The notes below the pieces were generated by a model that was not told the DNA's origin, searched no databases, and saw nothing but the letters and a program-made list of their open reading frames with translations. 64,000 bases of DNA, taken from the NCBI GenBank assembly GCA_013400975.1, contig WBMZ01009456.1, positions 49,924 through 113,923 of the forward strand. The letters are read 5' to 3'. The DNA is from Atrichornis clamosus (Eukaryota; Chordata; Aves; Passeriformes; Menuridae). Made by a program: the position numbers and the translations under genes. Each line of letters starts with the position of its first letter. The first letter of the stretch is position 1. This document shows, piece by piece, positions 1 to 13,421 of this stretch.

Positions 1-1292
1 GAACAATATATTCAACAACAGGATGGCTATCAAGAGAATGAAGGAGGATGCAGCAGCACTCACATAAACTTTATGGCATTGGAATTTTACCTTTGATATT
101 CACAACATTTTTTGATTACAAACCTTTAAAACAAACAAACAAAAAAAACCCTCAACAAAAGACAAAAAAAACTGACAAAAAAACCCCCAAAACTTTTCCT
201 TACCTTTTTCTCTATACTAGTCTGAAATGATCTGATTCATTAATATTTCCAACTCTAGGTAAAATCCTTGTGAAACACTGAAGGGAATCATGAAACTACT
301 CATTGTAAAATGTACTTTTCACATTTTTAATTCTTTTGGCATTTACAAGCATATAAATTGTTCTTCATTATTCACTGTACAATGCTGGGAAGCTATCAAG
401 ACGATAATTTTGATAAAATGTACCAGGTTAAACTGAAGAGGAGCATTTTGAAAGAGGAGTTTGGTTTTGCAGTTCTATGGGTAAAGCAGATGCACAAGTA
501 GCAGGACTAAGGGAACCCTTTGATCTCACCTACCTTTCATGTATAATTGACAGTTGTAATTTGGACTCGAGGATGAGAGAAAGGCAGCTGAGACATTCTA
601 TGGGATGCCTGTGTACAGAGAGGAACATATGCCCGATACAAGCTAAAAGGAAAATACAAAGCCAGAGGAATCAGAACTGCCGAGCGCAAGCGCTGCACGG
701 CACAGCAGTCAAACACCAAAGGGCAGCCCACACAGACCTCGCTGCTGCAGCTGGCCTTTGGCCAGGCTCTGGGTCAGTCTTTTTGCCCACACGAGGGAAA
801 AGAAATGTATTAGGTTGAGAAACACCCAGAACTGGAGGAACAACAGATTTCTGTACAGAAAGCAGGGACAGAGCACAGAGAGGGCACGGCAGGAGAACTC
901 TATATCCAGAGAAAACATCAGTTGAATACCCCAACATTTGTTTTTGGTCGTGGGTTTTTCAAAGGGATAAAGAGACAAGAGAAAGATATTTTAATCTAGC
1001 AGATCTCACGGAGATTTTTCCAAGGGAGTTGTTCTGCTTTAATTCATTCCTGGCTGCTCGTGACAAACAGTGAGAGTCCCACTGGTCATGCAAGAAAAGG
1101 GCTGGAGCATGAGATGTGCGAGTTGATGGTAAAAGAAGGGTCTTCTGCCTTCACCCCCTCAGGCCTCACTGGTTGCACTAGCCCACTCCTGCCTCACCAC
1201 CCAGACCCATCCAACAGGCCTTTGATACATTAGGAAACAGGTTGCAGTGGCAGTGGTATGGAAGGCAAAGCTGTAGGTTCAAGTGAGAGGTA
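1..1292. other. Unique sequence, no gene seen
   Basis: This is AT-rich sequence with an A/C-rich low-complexity patch at about 123-200. Short open frames between 477 and 978 lie on both strands, overlap each other and resemble no family I know. I see no splice-flanked exon and no RNA gene. Confidence 0.6.
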
Positions 1293-1712
1293 TTCACAGA
1301 ATCATTTCATTTGAAAAGACCGCTAAGATCTTAAACTGCAACCATTAACTCAGCACTGTCAGGCTCAACACCAAACCACGTCCTTAAGTGCCACATCTAC
1401 TAGTCTTTTTTAATACCTCCAGGGACGGGAATTAAAGGATTTCCCTGGGCAGCCTGTTCCAATGCTTGACCAATCTTTCTGTGAAGAATTTCCCCTAATG
1501 ACCAATCTAACTATGCCCTGGCACAACTTGAGTCTGTTTTCTCTCATCCTGTCTCTTGTTACCTGGGAGAAGAGACCAGCTCCCACCTGGCTACAACCCC
1601 CTTTCACATGGTTGTAGAGAGCAATAAGGTCCCCCCAAGGCTCCTTCTCACCAGGCTAAACAACCCCAGCTCCCTCAGCTGCTCCTCATAATTTGGAGAA
1701 TAGAGCCTTTAT
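1293..1712 (-). mobile_element. CR1 LINE 3' fragment
   Basis: Read on the minus strand, this is the end of a CR1 retrotransposon. The avian CR1 order is visible: the stretch near 1600-1690 that reads as the end of the reverse-transcriptase ORF and start of the 3' UTR, then the region around 1430-1500 corresponding to 'gggctgcccagg' in CR1, then the terminal gattctgtg-type end at 1293-1305. The copy is truncated at its 5' end, which is usual for CR1. The 65-codon open frame at 1410-1607 is a chance frame within it. The divergence suggests an old insertion. Orientation is certain and the edges are approximate. Confidence 0.9.
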
Positions 1713-4700
1713 GCATTTTGACATTCTGGTGAAAGTGGCTAAAACTCACTTTTGAATGCCTTTGAATAAAAAGTCATCCAAGTAGAAATGGGAAAAGGAG
1801 TTAAAAATTTACTTATGTGTAGGCAAGTTAACACTGTAATTAAGTTTTAGAGTCAGCACAGAGAAAACATTCCCACAATGGGATCACTTCTGTACATCAA
1901 AGATAGCACAAATCAAGACTTCACAACACAGATGGGTCCCATTTGCTGCTTTTCTCAATTTGCATAGTTTTCAGTCTCACAATAAAAATCTTTACTGCAA
2001 GAGTTATTTCTACCGTGATTAATTTCTGTTAATCCACACTGTTGATCTCTACTGTTTTTCAAGTATCACCTTGGGAGAAGAGGTATTATTATAACAGGTG
2101 ATATTATTATTACAGGTAGAAAAAAAAAAACCAACAGAATTTTCATCTCCTGTTAAGTGGTGGCAAAAACCACTCAGGAACAAAAAAGGTGTCTAAATTC
2201 TTGAATTACTTGCAAAGAAACAGGTAAACAGGCATATAGTTTTAGGGGAAGGCTGTCCTCCAAATCAGAGTCCTGTGTGCCTAATCCCGAGGGAGCAGCA
2301 AACACAAGGCCTGAAGTCCTGAATGTCTCTGAATTTTCTTGATGTTTCTGCAACAAATTCTTTTTCTCTTCATTTCAGAGGCCTCAGTGAATCAATTTTT
2401 TTAGCTGGACTTCATTTTATGATAATGCTTTCACATTGTTTTAATTGCTATTAAAGCTTTCTTCTGTTGGGATGTATAGCCCCAGGCAAACACCAGCAAG
2501 CCTAGGGTTTGTAGACAGATATTAAAACTGTTTTATGTAAGCACAATTTGCATTGTGGAAGATGCACTTTGTGCCTTTGCACAATAAACACAAGTAGCAA
2601 ACCAACAGACTCCCGGTTTACCCTCACTGGGCAAGGTTAACCCGGGCTTCACTCTGGGGAAAGTCACTTGGGGTCAAAACAGATTTTCACTCATGTTACA
2701 GTGTTCTGCATCCACAGAAAACACAGTAATAAGAAAGGCAGGTACGTGTTTGGGGAAAAAAAGTTTTAAAATGAGAGCTATGTCACAACAGGATCACTGA
2801 AAAGAAACATTTTAAAGCTAAACAAAGAGAAGAAGAAGCATCAAAAATGTCAGATCCAAGTAACAGTCAAAAACTGCCTCTCCCCTCTGTGCTGCTAAAA
2901 CAGACACATTGGAAGTGCTACCACATTGCTGGCCCAGTGTGCTGACCACCAGTGTGACATCAGCCCAGGCAGTACTTTGTGAAGTGCTGCAAGCAGATTC
3001 AGAAACTTCTTTTATCCTCAGGAAAGTCAGGTGTTGGGATGTACACAGCAGAGGGATTTCTTCTAGCCCCAAAGCAGTTTAAAACCTCAAAATCCTCAAC
3101 ATATACAATAAATCTGTAAGACAGATGGCCATAAATCCCTAATGAAGCACTGCCAATGCAAATATTGTAAAAAGGATAAATAGCACTTAATTACACCATT
3201 GGCAAGCAAGTTGGGTTTTTCCTCATCTTCATTCTGCTGTTCACCAATTTTGCAGGCTCTTTCAAGCACATAGTGTGCACAGCATGGCTTAGTGATGGCT
3301 CCACACTCTTCCACTGCATGGCACTTACTCTTTTTTTTTTTTTTTTTAAGAAAACCCCAAAACACAGCATTGTTGATTTGAACATATGTAGAAGGCAGAG
3401 TTTTACGGATAGAAGTAGACAGACAAGACGAAAAACTGATAGGGGCAGGAAAAAACCCCAAACATAAACAAGAAAAAAGAGCTACCGAGGTTAAAGGACC
3501 TGAAGCAGACAAGCCCAGTGGTTATAAGCAGGGATAGGGAGTGACCCTCTTTAAAAACCTTTCAGCTCATTTCCCTGCTGTTTTCATGCTCTGCTGCTGA
3601 AGACAACAGGTATGCATTAGCTTTCACTGGAACTAGGCTGTCTTGTTTAGTCCTGGCTCAGTTATAGTTCTTTAACTCACATCTTTTCATCACCCTGCTG
3701 TTCCTTAACCAGCTGACTAGCCAAATAGGAAATAGAACTGAAAGATTTTTCCACTTCTTTTCAGTCTATGAGGATCCCAAAACCATTATTAAATCAGTAA
3801 TAGATTTATTTCTCAAAAAAAAAAAAAAAAAGAAGCCAAATTAAAAAAACAACCAAACAGAAAACTCCCACAATTTCAGTTAGGTTTTCCATTATCTCTA
3901 ACTCTTGCACAAACAGGCTAAATCTTTACCTATGAACCAGGAAAATCTCCCTTGTAATCTGAAGAAACCAGAGATACTACCTTGCCCAAATATGCAGGTA
4001 ATTTCCAAATTCTCAGTCAAGTGACAAGTCCACAACTTCAATCTAGTAAAATACCCTTCAGCATCACCTGGCAGCACATTCAGATTGCAGCATTTAGTTG
4101 TATTGAACTTTTTCCCATATAGTATATAACTGTGTTTCCTTTTCTTCTCCTTTAAAATCTGGAATTTATTTTAATGCACATACCTATCATAGCAAGCTTC
4201 CTTTTTTCTACAGATGCTTTTAGAAAATTGTGCTTTTTTGAAAGTAAAAAAATTCTCAATACCATAGCAGTAGAAATGATTATTTTTCTGCTTTAAAACT
4301 ATATTTTAACCCACCCTACAGCTATTGTAAGGTATTATAAAATAGCAGACACCTTGTAAATGCAATATCAAGTAGCTTGCTCATGTCTAGTGGCCATACA
4401 ACTTAGTATTTTCATATAGCAATTTATATTGCCTTCAGTGATTTCATATAAATGTGAATATTGGTTTAGTTCTGGTTGCCATGTGTGAATGAGCAATATT
4501 GACATTCCTACACCTTTGAGTGAACATTTCAATTCATTTGATTTAACCAAGAGAGAATTGTATTTTGAGGACTAGGCACAGCTGTAAGGTCTTAATTCAT
4601 AGCAGATACAAACAGATGTAGACAATCCTCACAATTTTAACTTTTCCTCTGTACTTTTCAGCAGTCTTGACCAAGAAAATAAAGGCAAAAAGTGTATAAA

Positions 4701-5297
4701 AATAACAAAACAACTGAAAGCTTGGTGATCTGGCTGAGCCCACAGGCATTTGCTTAGACTTTTGGCTGAAGGTTTTCTCTAAATAACTGGAAACTAATGG
4801 CTTCATTTAGCTGGTAGACAAACTTTTGTCATTGCTAAACAAAAATGTGAATGAAGAGGCTGATTCTTGGAGCATTCAGTCAGAGCATTCGAGGCTCAAA
4901 GTACAAATAAGTATATGTAACTACAGAATTGCTCTCTCTGCTTTTATGAGAAAGCAAAGAGAATAAGGCAGTGGGCTTTTCCTCAGGGGATTGCTGTATT
5001 GCAGACCTGGCAGTCATAAAAGTATGCTACAAATAAAGCAGAAAAAGACCTCCAGATCACACCAATACCTTTCACTTTGCACCAGTGCCATTGCACACAA
5101 GTGGAGTTACTGAATCCCCTCACTCGTGGTGCCCTGTGACATCTCAAGCCTGGTCTGTCTCCTCACTCTATAGAATAGCTTAGATCAAAGCTATAAAGAG
5201 TACTGAAAACATTAAAATCAATTAACACAAACTTCAAAAGCCACCTGGTTTGTTTGTAATTCATTTAGTCATTACAGATGTGATGCACTTTGTTGCA
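1713..5297. other. Unique sequence with homopolymer runs
   Basis: No gene is supported. There is a 17-base T run at 3331-3347 and a 17-base A run at 3815-3831. The 138-codon minus-strand frame at 3096-3512 runs through the T tract, gives a lysine run and resembles nothing known, so it is not called. Confidence 0.6.
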
Positions 5298-5535
5298 AAG
5301 TGTGACAGAATAAAACATAGACACAGTAAACTGGGTATTAGGGAAAAATTCTTCCCAAAAATGGTTCTAAGGAATCAGAACAGGATGCCCATGGAAATGG
5401 TGGAGTCAGCATCCCTGAGGTATTTAAAAGATGTGTGGATGTCGTACTGACATGGATCAGTGGTGAACATGACAGGGATGGGTTAAGAAATGGACTCAAT
5501 CCTTAAGGTCAGAAAAAACCTCCATGATTCTAAAC
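5298..5535 (+). mobile_element. CR1 LINE 3' fragment
   Basis: This plus-strand CR1 3' end starts at the 'agtgacagaa' block and continues through 'ttagggaaaaattcttccc', the 'gaacaggatgcccatgg' block and the 'ggtggagtcagcatccctgagg' block. It ends at 'tccatgattctaa', close to the canonical CR1 terminus. The 66-codon open frame at 5250-5450 is accidental. The element is 5' truncated and moderately diverged. Confidence 0.9.
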
Positions 5536-5550
5536 CACAATTACTAGAAG

Positions 5551-5577
5551 AAAAAAAAAAAAAAAAAAAAAAAAAAA
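5551..5577. repeat. 27-base poly(A) run
   Basis: An uninterrupted run of 27 A lies 15 bp after the end of the CR1 copy. CR1 elements normally end in short octamer repeats rather than poly(A), so the run is probably a separate microsatellite. Confidence 0.95.
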
Positions 5578-7287
5578 TCTCGGTATAGAGCATTAAAAGA
5601 TTAAAGGGTAAAGAAACAGAATTTATCTCATTTGGAGACACTATCACTGAAAGATAAGCAAGCAGAAAAGAATGAAAAGGAAACAGTGAAATTCAGAAAA
5701 TTAGTCTCACTGAAAAGTGATTTACCTCTCGTTGTAATGACATCAAATTCTGGTTCAGCTGCATTAAATATAGGAGGTTGTTAGTATTAGTTATCAAAAG
5801 TGAAAGGAGTGACATTACTACTTATTAATCTTGATAGATTTCAAGCCCTGGAAGTGGTAATTAAACTTCTTAACAGAGAATGGTAGGATACTGCTGAAAA
5901 CTTAATCCCAGGAATTCCTTCAGTCCAACAAGTTTTGCACTTTTTTTTTTTTTAACCAACAGGAAAAAGCCGAGAGTAACTTTATCTGCCATTTTAAGTA
6001 GTAAAATGTCTCCCAGCAGAGCAATGCTTTCATCATCTGGCAGTCATGTCCTTAATGAACACACAGTCAATATTGCCACAATTCTCCAGTGAACACCTTT
6101 ATGGTTTGTTAGATCTGGTAGCTATTAGTCCTGCTGTCCTCTAGCTATATTTCTCTCTGATCTCCCAAGTTAAGCATGTGTAGGTTGGGTGCGAGTTTTA
6201 AAGAAAGTGTTCCTAATTGCCTCCAGTTGCTTCTGGGCTTGGCCTTAGTGATTCAGACTCCTTTTAAAAAGTTGTCTTCAGTAGAAGATAAATTCGCCAT
6301 TTTCACCTTGGGATAACAAAGATGTAAGATAAATCAAGGAAAGGTAGAAAGAGCACATTGTGATGGAAAGAGCCACCTAACAAAAAAGGCTTCTATCACA
6401 CCTTCAGATAAATTAGATGAGGTCAGCTTTGTACCTTGCTCTCCCACTGGGAGGGATTTTTGTTTCCTGATTTTTCTAGATGTAAAACTAAAGCCTCTTA
6501 TCTTCTTTGTACACTTACTTTGCCTTAGGAAAAATAACATATGCTAGTCATCTTAAAATTAAGGAAAAGGTTATGGGGCAGAGTTTTTCTTCTTTTCTTT
6601 TTTTTTTTTTTTAATGAGTAAGGACTATAAGCTAATAGGGAAGCAATACCTTCCTGAAATACAAAGTTGGGGTTTTTTTATGTTGAAGATATCCTTAATA
6701 TTCAAGGTATCCTTTGAATAATGACACCTTAAATCTGACAAGATGATACCTTAGCAATTCTCCCAAATATCCACAATGCTAAGTCCAGGACATAGAAGGG
6801 ATCCCCTGCCAAAACCTCCAAACTTTTTATGGTTAAAAATTGTCAAGAGTCAATGTTATTCCACCTATTCCATCTAAACCTTCATAACATTAACACTAAA
6901 AATAATACTAGTCTCGAATAAATTAGTGACTATTATTTTACAGCCTAGATTTGACCATAAATAATTACTTTCCTCTTGTACAAGTAAGAAAAACACAGTT
7001 CAGCAGTGATTCCCTCTATCACAAGCTCACCCTCAGGGCTGGATCAGGTACTCTTCATTGCTGCAGTCCTTTCCACTGTGCCTTCCCTTTTACCTTCCCA
7101 CACTTCACAATTCTGAAGAAGGATGAGGCTGAGCCAGCCACACATACTTTGCCAGTGGGTAGAGATACAGAAGGAGAAGGACACTGGAACAGAGCCCAGA
7201 ATTCCACTCCCCACCACTCCTTCAGTAAAGATGTCTTCCTTCCCTGAACTGCTTCCATGGTCTGCTAAACACCTTCCTTTTAACCTG
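5578..7287. other. Unique sequence, no gene seen
   Basis: AT-rich unique sequence with T runs near 5941-5953 and 6598-6612. Short open frames at 6334-6540 and 6951-7325 occur on both strands and resemble no known family. Confidence 0.6.
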
Positions 7288-7395
7288 AATATATCATAGA
7301 ATGGTTTAAAGGTTAGAAGGGACATTTAGGATTATCTAGTTCCAATTTCCCTTCCATGGGCAGGGACATCTTTTATTCCATTCAGGTCCAACATC
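7288..7395 (-). mobile_element. Short CR1 3'-terminal fragment
   Basis: On the plus strand this reads 'atcatagaatggtttaaagg', then a block corresponding to 'agggacatttaggattatct', then 'ccatgggcagggacatc'. It is the reverse complement of the last 100 bp or so of a CR1 element. Only the 3' tail survives, consistent with 5' truncation during insertion. Confidence 0.9.
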
Positions 7396-8321
7396 TTTTA
7401 TCTTACATAAATTGCCATTAAATTAATATACTCATATAAAATTTGCCTTATAACTTATAGTATTAAGTTGGATAAAATTGAGGAGAAAGATCACACACCT
7501 GCAGGTTTAAAAGACAAAAAAAAACCCCAAACAAACAAAAAACACCATGAAAACAACACAAAAGATACACTTTCTTCACTCTCTCTATTGATAGCTTATT
7601 TTATTCCACATTATCACTGTGAATCTGAATTTGGAAAAAAAAAGCCTAACACCTACATTATATTTCTTTACATTTTGGCCCGCTATGCCTTGCATATCAC
7701 AATTTGTAATGCTTGTTAAAAATAAAAACATTTGAGGTTGTTTGCAATTAAAAACAACACTGCTGACAGGAATAGTCACTTCCTAATTAAGATGTGCTTT
7801 AAAAAGTAATTAAGCTATAAACTGTCTTTTCACACGTTAAATGGACATCCTAACTCTAATCACTTGCAATTTAATCAATCCATCAGAAAGTAGTTTTGGA
7901 AGCCACAATCACAGATACAATCAATCTGACTGCTCAGTTTCCCTAAGAAGTTGCAGTGATCCCACTGCCACAGATGAGTAAGAACAATACAAGAATTAAA
8001 CAATCCATTTGTACAAATCTTACACTGGTTTTGAAACTGTGTGGTGTTTGGTCAGCGTAAGAAACATGGCAAGAATTGAAACCCAAGGGAGTAAACTGCT
8101 GGAAATCCCCAAAACTTATTTGGCTTTTCCCCTCCAATCAGTGAGACTATCAGAGTGGAGAGCGAGCCATGGGGAGAATCACTGCTCTACTTCTGCCAGG
8201 AGGGGAGTTGCGTGGGGAAAGAACAATCTCATCTAATTTTGTTTAACAACTTTGAGGTTTCTCTTTTTAAACAGAGTACACTTATTGCCCATAGTGTCAG
8301 AAATGGAAAGAAAGGAGAGGT
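7396..8321. other. Unique sequence, A/C-rich patch
   Basis: This stretch holds an A/C-rich low-complexity patch at about 7508-7562 and otherwise unremarkable AT-rich sequence. The overlapping short frames at 7943-8400 are not supported as coding. Confidence 0.6.
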
Positions 8322-8727
8322 GCTCCATCCAAGTGACGACAGGCTGAAAGAGTGGGGTTCAGCCTGGAGAAGAAAAGGCTCTGGAGAGACCTTTCTTTAG
8401 TAGTTAAAGGGGGCCTATAGGAAAGATGGGGGCAAACTTTTTAGCAGGGCATGTAGAGATAGGACAATGGGCAACGTTCCTGTCCTGAAGGAGCACTGAT
8501 TTAAGATTAGATATAAGGAAGAAGTTTTTTTACAATGAGGGTGGTCAAACACTGGCACGGGTTTCCCAGAGGGGTATTTTCATTCCTGGAAAAATTAAAG
8601 GTCAAGTTGGATGGACCTCTGAACAATCTGATCCCACTGATCTAGTCCCTGCTCATTGCAGGCGTGTTGGGCTAGGTGTCCTTTATAGGTCCCTTCCAAA
8701 ACAAACCAGTCCATGACTGTATGAAGT
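8322..8727 (+). mobile_element. CR1 LINE 3' fragment
   Basis: A plus-strand CR1 tail of about 400 bp. Recognisable blocks are 'cagcctggagaagaaaaggc', the 'agataggacaatgggcaac' region, 'agattagatataaggaagaa', the 'aacactggcacgggtttccc' block and the closing 'aggtcccttcc' region, with a worn terminus near 8727. The order is intact, so this is one insertion with small indels. Confidence 0.93.
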
Positions 8728-10884
8728 TTGTTTAGATTAACTTCAAGCCATATTAATATTTCATTTGGTTAGATTTGTGCTTTTTTCACATAAGAAAATT
8801 CACGCAAGGTGACCTATTTCTGCAATGAAAAAATGATACTTAGCTAATTGTACCTTGCTGTCTGTTCAAATAAATGTCTTTTTTGGTACATGTATATGCA
8901 ACCACTAAGTTAATTTTTCTCCAGTATAACTTAGCAGAGATTTAAGAACCAAGAACACAGCCCATTTTTCCACAACTTGCATTTGACGATGTCTGTAACT
9001 GAAAGAATTCAACTGCTTACTCTCTAAAACTACAACTACCCTACCATTTCAACAGTTAACCACCACCCTAGGCTGCAGATTAAAGACAGCGAGAAAGACA
9101 GAAACAATTTACAGGTATTTCACATGACAGTTGTTTCAGGCTTTCCATAGGCCCACGCTGAAAGCCAGTTGCATTTTGCCAGTATTCGAAGAGCTCCAGT
9201 AATGAAACAAATGACAATAACTTATTTGGAAAGGCTTCTTTGATGCATACTCTTGAAAAAATAATATAGTGTTTGCTGCAACTGTCACCTTTTCTTTGCC
9301 AATGATGAATCCATCTGGCTGAAGTTAAGATTTATGTACATAAAAATGTTCAGTGTGCATTGCAATACTGCTAAGCAGCACACAACAGGATGCAAGAAGG
9401 CAATGCATATGAAAATATTGAATATCGATTGCATATAAAATAAGGACTTATTCAAATTGAAACACAGAAACTGGGAATAGTAATGAACTTTAATATTCTT
9501 ACCTTAGTACAGCTGCATGTGTATTACAGACTCGCAAAGAGAAGTAAGTCTATGAAGAATGGGAAACACTGAAATGCTTCAGCTCATTAGAGAAGGCACA
9601 AATACCTCAGTATGCAACAGCTGTCATTTGGCTCCAAAAGCTGAATTTGGTTGCATCCCATCCAGTATATTTGCTGAATACCAAATCAGTAGCCTATTTG
9701 CTAAAAAACCCCCAAGAAAATAGATAGAATTTGCCTTTCACCTGCTTCAGGCACTCAGAAAAAAAGAGAAACAAAGGAATCCATTTTGAGATGTACACCA
9801 CAAACTCTTACTGTAATTAAGATTCCAAAATGTATATCCAGTGACTCTGTAAATTAATTATATTTATAGGTTTCTTACTTCTTAGTCCAAAAATGAGTAG
9901 TTTAGCTATCTGTACAAGCAAGTTTACTTGCCATCTCAATTATAAAATTGAAAAATGCTTTAATAGCAACCGAAAACAGTTATAAATAGATGGTTTATGG
10001 AACTAGCAATCCAATGTATGAAGAGTCTTATTTAAATAAGTTATGTATCTACTAACAGAACTAGAGCTCGACATTATACTAGAGTGAATGCCTGGATTCA
10101 GTTTTATCTCTCTAAAAAATGTCAAAGCAGAAGCACTGGCTTTTGAAATAGCAGACGGCATAATAGGAGAGGGGCAGAGGAATAAATTTGGCACCTGGAT
10201 AAACAAATGTGTTATTTAGCCCAGTTAAGTACAGAGTAATCTAGTTATACTCCAGAGACAACACTTACTTGTGGGAATGCAGTACTCCCTATGTAGTTTT
10301 ATGAAAAAGCTAAAAGCTAACACATTTCAGTATTTCTACATATTCGTGCTAAAAGGTCAGTGACTACCATTGGTCCATAGGTGATGTGCTGATTACTATT
10401 CACTTTCTTACACATTAGATACCTTTATTATTGTGGAGATACTTAAAGCGCATTTTATGGCTGCATTTGATGTTGCAGGTAATGCTATATAATTGTATTT
10501 AATATAGTCATAAACCACAGGATATTCAATTTATACTTACTAGCTTATTAAAAATGTTTAAACAATTTCTTTTATTTTCCATTTTTATTGCATTCCTATG
10601 GAACATTATGGAAAAAATACTCAGTGACTATCTTTCATAGACCCAGTGCAGATTTATTTCTCCCTAAGGTCCAACTTCCTGAGCCCAGATATACTCACCC
10701 TCACTGCTTTCTCTATTTTTCCACCAGAGCTGCAGCAGAACTGTGTTTCTCTGCTCCTCAGCCAAATTCAGAGACAGGTGCCCTAACCCAAGTCAGTTTG
10801 CTCACATGCCTCCAAAATAGCTCCAGAGGCAGGCTGATGAGGTATGGATGAGGTACACGGACAGTGAGGGTGCCTGATTATTGG
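8728..10884. other. Unique sequence, no gene seen
   Basis: AT-rich unique sequence without recognisable repeats, RNA genes or splice-flanked open frames. The short minus-strand frame at 10003-10206 and the plus-strand frame at 10588-10851 resemble no known family. Confidence 0.6.
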
Positions 10885-11180
10885 CTGAACTGCCCCGTAC
10901 TCGGCCCTGGAGTGCTGCACCAGCGCTGGGCATCCCTGCACAACAGAGGCTGGCACACTTATACTGGAGAGAAACCAGCAAGGTGGGCCATGAAAATAAT
11001 TAAAGGCTTGGAGTATCTGATAGAGATGAGGCAGACAGAAATAGGGCTTTGTCCCCTGGGAAAGAGCAACCTTTGCGGAGATCTTATCACAGTGCATAAA
11101 TACTTAACGGGGCTGAGCAAAAACAGAGACAGTCTTTTCAGCAGAGCACAGTGACAGTGCAGGGGACAAAGATTGAATTC
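10885..11180 (+). mobile_element. Diverged CR1 LINE fragment
   Basis: This is a more upstream slice of CR1 than the neighbouring copies. It runs from a 'cgtactcggccctggag' block (the end of the RT ORF) through a 'ggagatcttatcacagtgca' block to 'cttttcagcagagcacagtg' followed by 'acaaag'. The usual 3' terminus is missing or reduced to a degraded 'attcatagaatta'. It accounts for the higher GC here and for the overlapping 96- and 104-codon open frames on the two strands, which should not be read as genes. Confidence 0.82.
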
Positions 11181-13421
11181 ATAGAATTATATTTCTGTAA
11201 AAGTCCAACTCAAGATACAAGTTATAAAAAGTTCAACTCAAACATGTTTTAATTATGAGTTGGTAAATGGCCATTTATTTTCTAAGGCATAGTCTCCAGG
11301 ATATGCTTGAAACTGTGAGTCACAGTAGCTGTCTGGAGTCAGAAGAGGACTTGAACATTTAGCTATCCATTAATCATTTTATTTTAATTGATTGGGAAAA
11401 ACCCGCAAGTATCTACACTGTGCATTTGCTTTCTCCAGCTCATAGACCCCTGCTTCAAACTAAGGGTGAGGAGCAAGGGAAAGATCCTTCTATCCAACAG
11501 ATGTTGGGAAGCACAAGCAGATGGGCGATGAGCTACAGCACACTTGGGAGATTTTGGCAGGTGGTGGTCAGGCTGAGCTAGCAGGGCTTAATCACACTGC
11601 TCAGGAGGAATCCAGAGAGCACCTAAATGGAGGAACATACAACATTTTGAGTGGTGGAGTTAACCAGGGAAAAATAGGGAGAGTGATCACACACATTGAC
11701 TGAAAGTATCTAGTGATGGGATGGATGGGTCTGTATCATCCTGAGAAGGGATAAGCTTCTCTAGGGTGCATTAGTCTAGAGAACAAAATGCTGAGAAAGG
11801 ATTCTGGGAGAAAGCAGTTCAGCCAATTCAATCAAAGCTTGGACTTCTAAGAGTAGAACACTGCAGGACAGAGGCAAGGGAATATCTAAACCCCTGTGTG
11901 GACAAGGGCCTGCAACTGACATTTCCTCCTTTAATCCTCTAGAGGAGAAAATAACCCTCCATCAATACCAGATCCTGGCCATATTAAGGTATCGACCAGA
12001 TTTCCTAGAATCCAAAAACCTCTTTGTAGTACAGCCACATTGTCTCTACCCTGAAAATGCAAGTTTACCTTGAAAGAATGGGATATTTCTCAAACCTTTT
12101 AAAGAAAAACACAGTCACCAAGAGTCAGCTGTCATTGTAGAAAAATACAGAGAATGAGCAACCATTATTATCTTTGTCCTTATTACAGACTGCACTAGGA
12201 ACATCACACTTGACCACGAAGTCCCAAAACAGTTGTAAAATATAACAGTATACTGCATAATTTTATAAGTTCCTAGTAACCATCCCACCTCCCCCTGCTG
12301 GATGCAGCTGGGATGGCTGAGGGCAGACCTAGAAAAGATCATATGTACTCTCCCTTACAGAGCTTTGACTGTCCAGCAATGCGATGACTTTTCAGATACA
12401 TTCAAAGCTCTGTAGCAAGGGTTTGAAAATTCATCATTAGTCTAAGGCTACTAAGTTCATCAGTACAATGCCTATAGCGTAAGAAGAAGAAATGTAAAAC
12501 ATTAGAATTATATAGAGAGCTATTTGCTAAGATTTAATTAATTCCTTCAATTTTAACTACATGATGCTCTTCAAACTACATGATTATTATATACTGATTC
12601 CCACATTATCATCAGAAGTATTAAAACTGAGGGTGCTTTATTTTTTTAATGGCTTTAGGCTTCATATTCTTAAAAATGGCTTCTAGTGTTTGATTATGCT
12701 GCATTTCCTTCTTATTCATAGCTTGCATTCAAAATAAATAGCTGGGTTTTTTCTCTAAGCATCTCAAAAGCCACTAAGCAGTAGGTATTGGTAAGATGTT
12801 GATACCATTTCCAGTTTGTCTCAGCCAAGATCATAACCCAGTTATCTGTAGTCATCACTCACCACTGAAGCCAACTTGGCAGTTCTTCAGGGTTTCTATT
12901 GAAAAAGGACTCTAAAATAAATGAAATGGGATGCTGGGGAAAAAAACCCCGAAAAGAACACTCTGCAATTTTAACAGAGATAAAATCAACTTATTTACTC
13001 CTCACTCTTGAAGTGCAGCTGTAACTTCATCTTAGCAGCAGCTATCTTTATCTTATTTTTGAAGAGGCAAAAAAAGAGGTAGAGTTCTCATCACATTGTT
13101 TCTCTTTCTATTGTACAAATTTGAAATTCATTTGGCCTCCTCAAAACCAAAATAGAAATTACTTTGTAGAAGGAAGCACTACAAGAAGAGGAGAAACTCT
13201 GGATTCATTTCAAGAGAATATTTCTGCATGAGTTTTCAAAATTTTTCAAATACTTTTCAGCCTTGATTTATTGAGGGAGGTAGAATTCTCCCTTATTACT
13301 GCAATAACTTTAATACTGGAAATAGTTGCCTTTTGATTATCATATCAACAAGACCTGCCTGATGAGTGAGGGCACGCATTTGCTATCCAAACTTATTTCA
13401 CAGCAATTGCCAGGAGCTCAC
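11181..13421. other. Unique sequence, no gene seen
   Basis: The 11.5-11.9 kb part is somewhat purine-rich and GC-richer, and could be a very old repeat that I cannot name. The rest is AT-rich unique sequence. Confidence 0.55.

Noticed and set aside
3096..3512. 138-codon minus-strand frame with a lysine run
   Set aside because: The lysine run is a T17 homopolymer read backwards. No family similarity.
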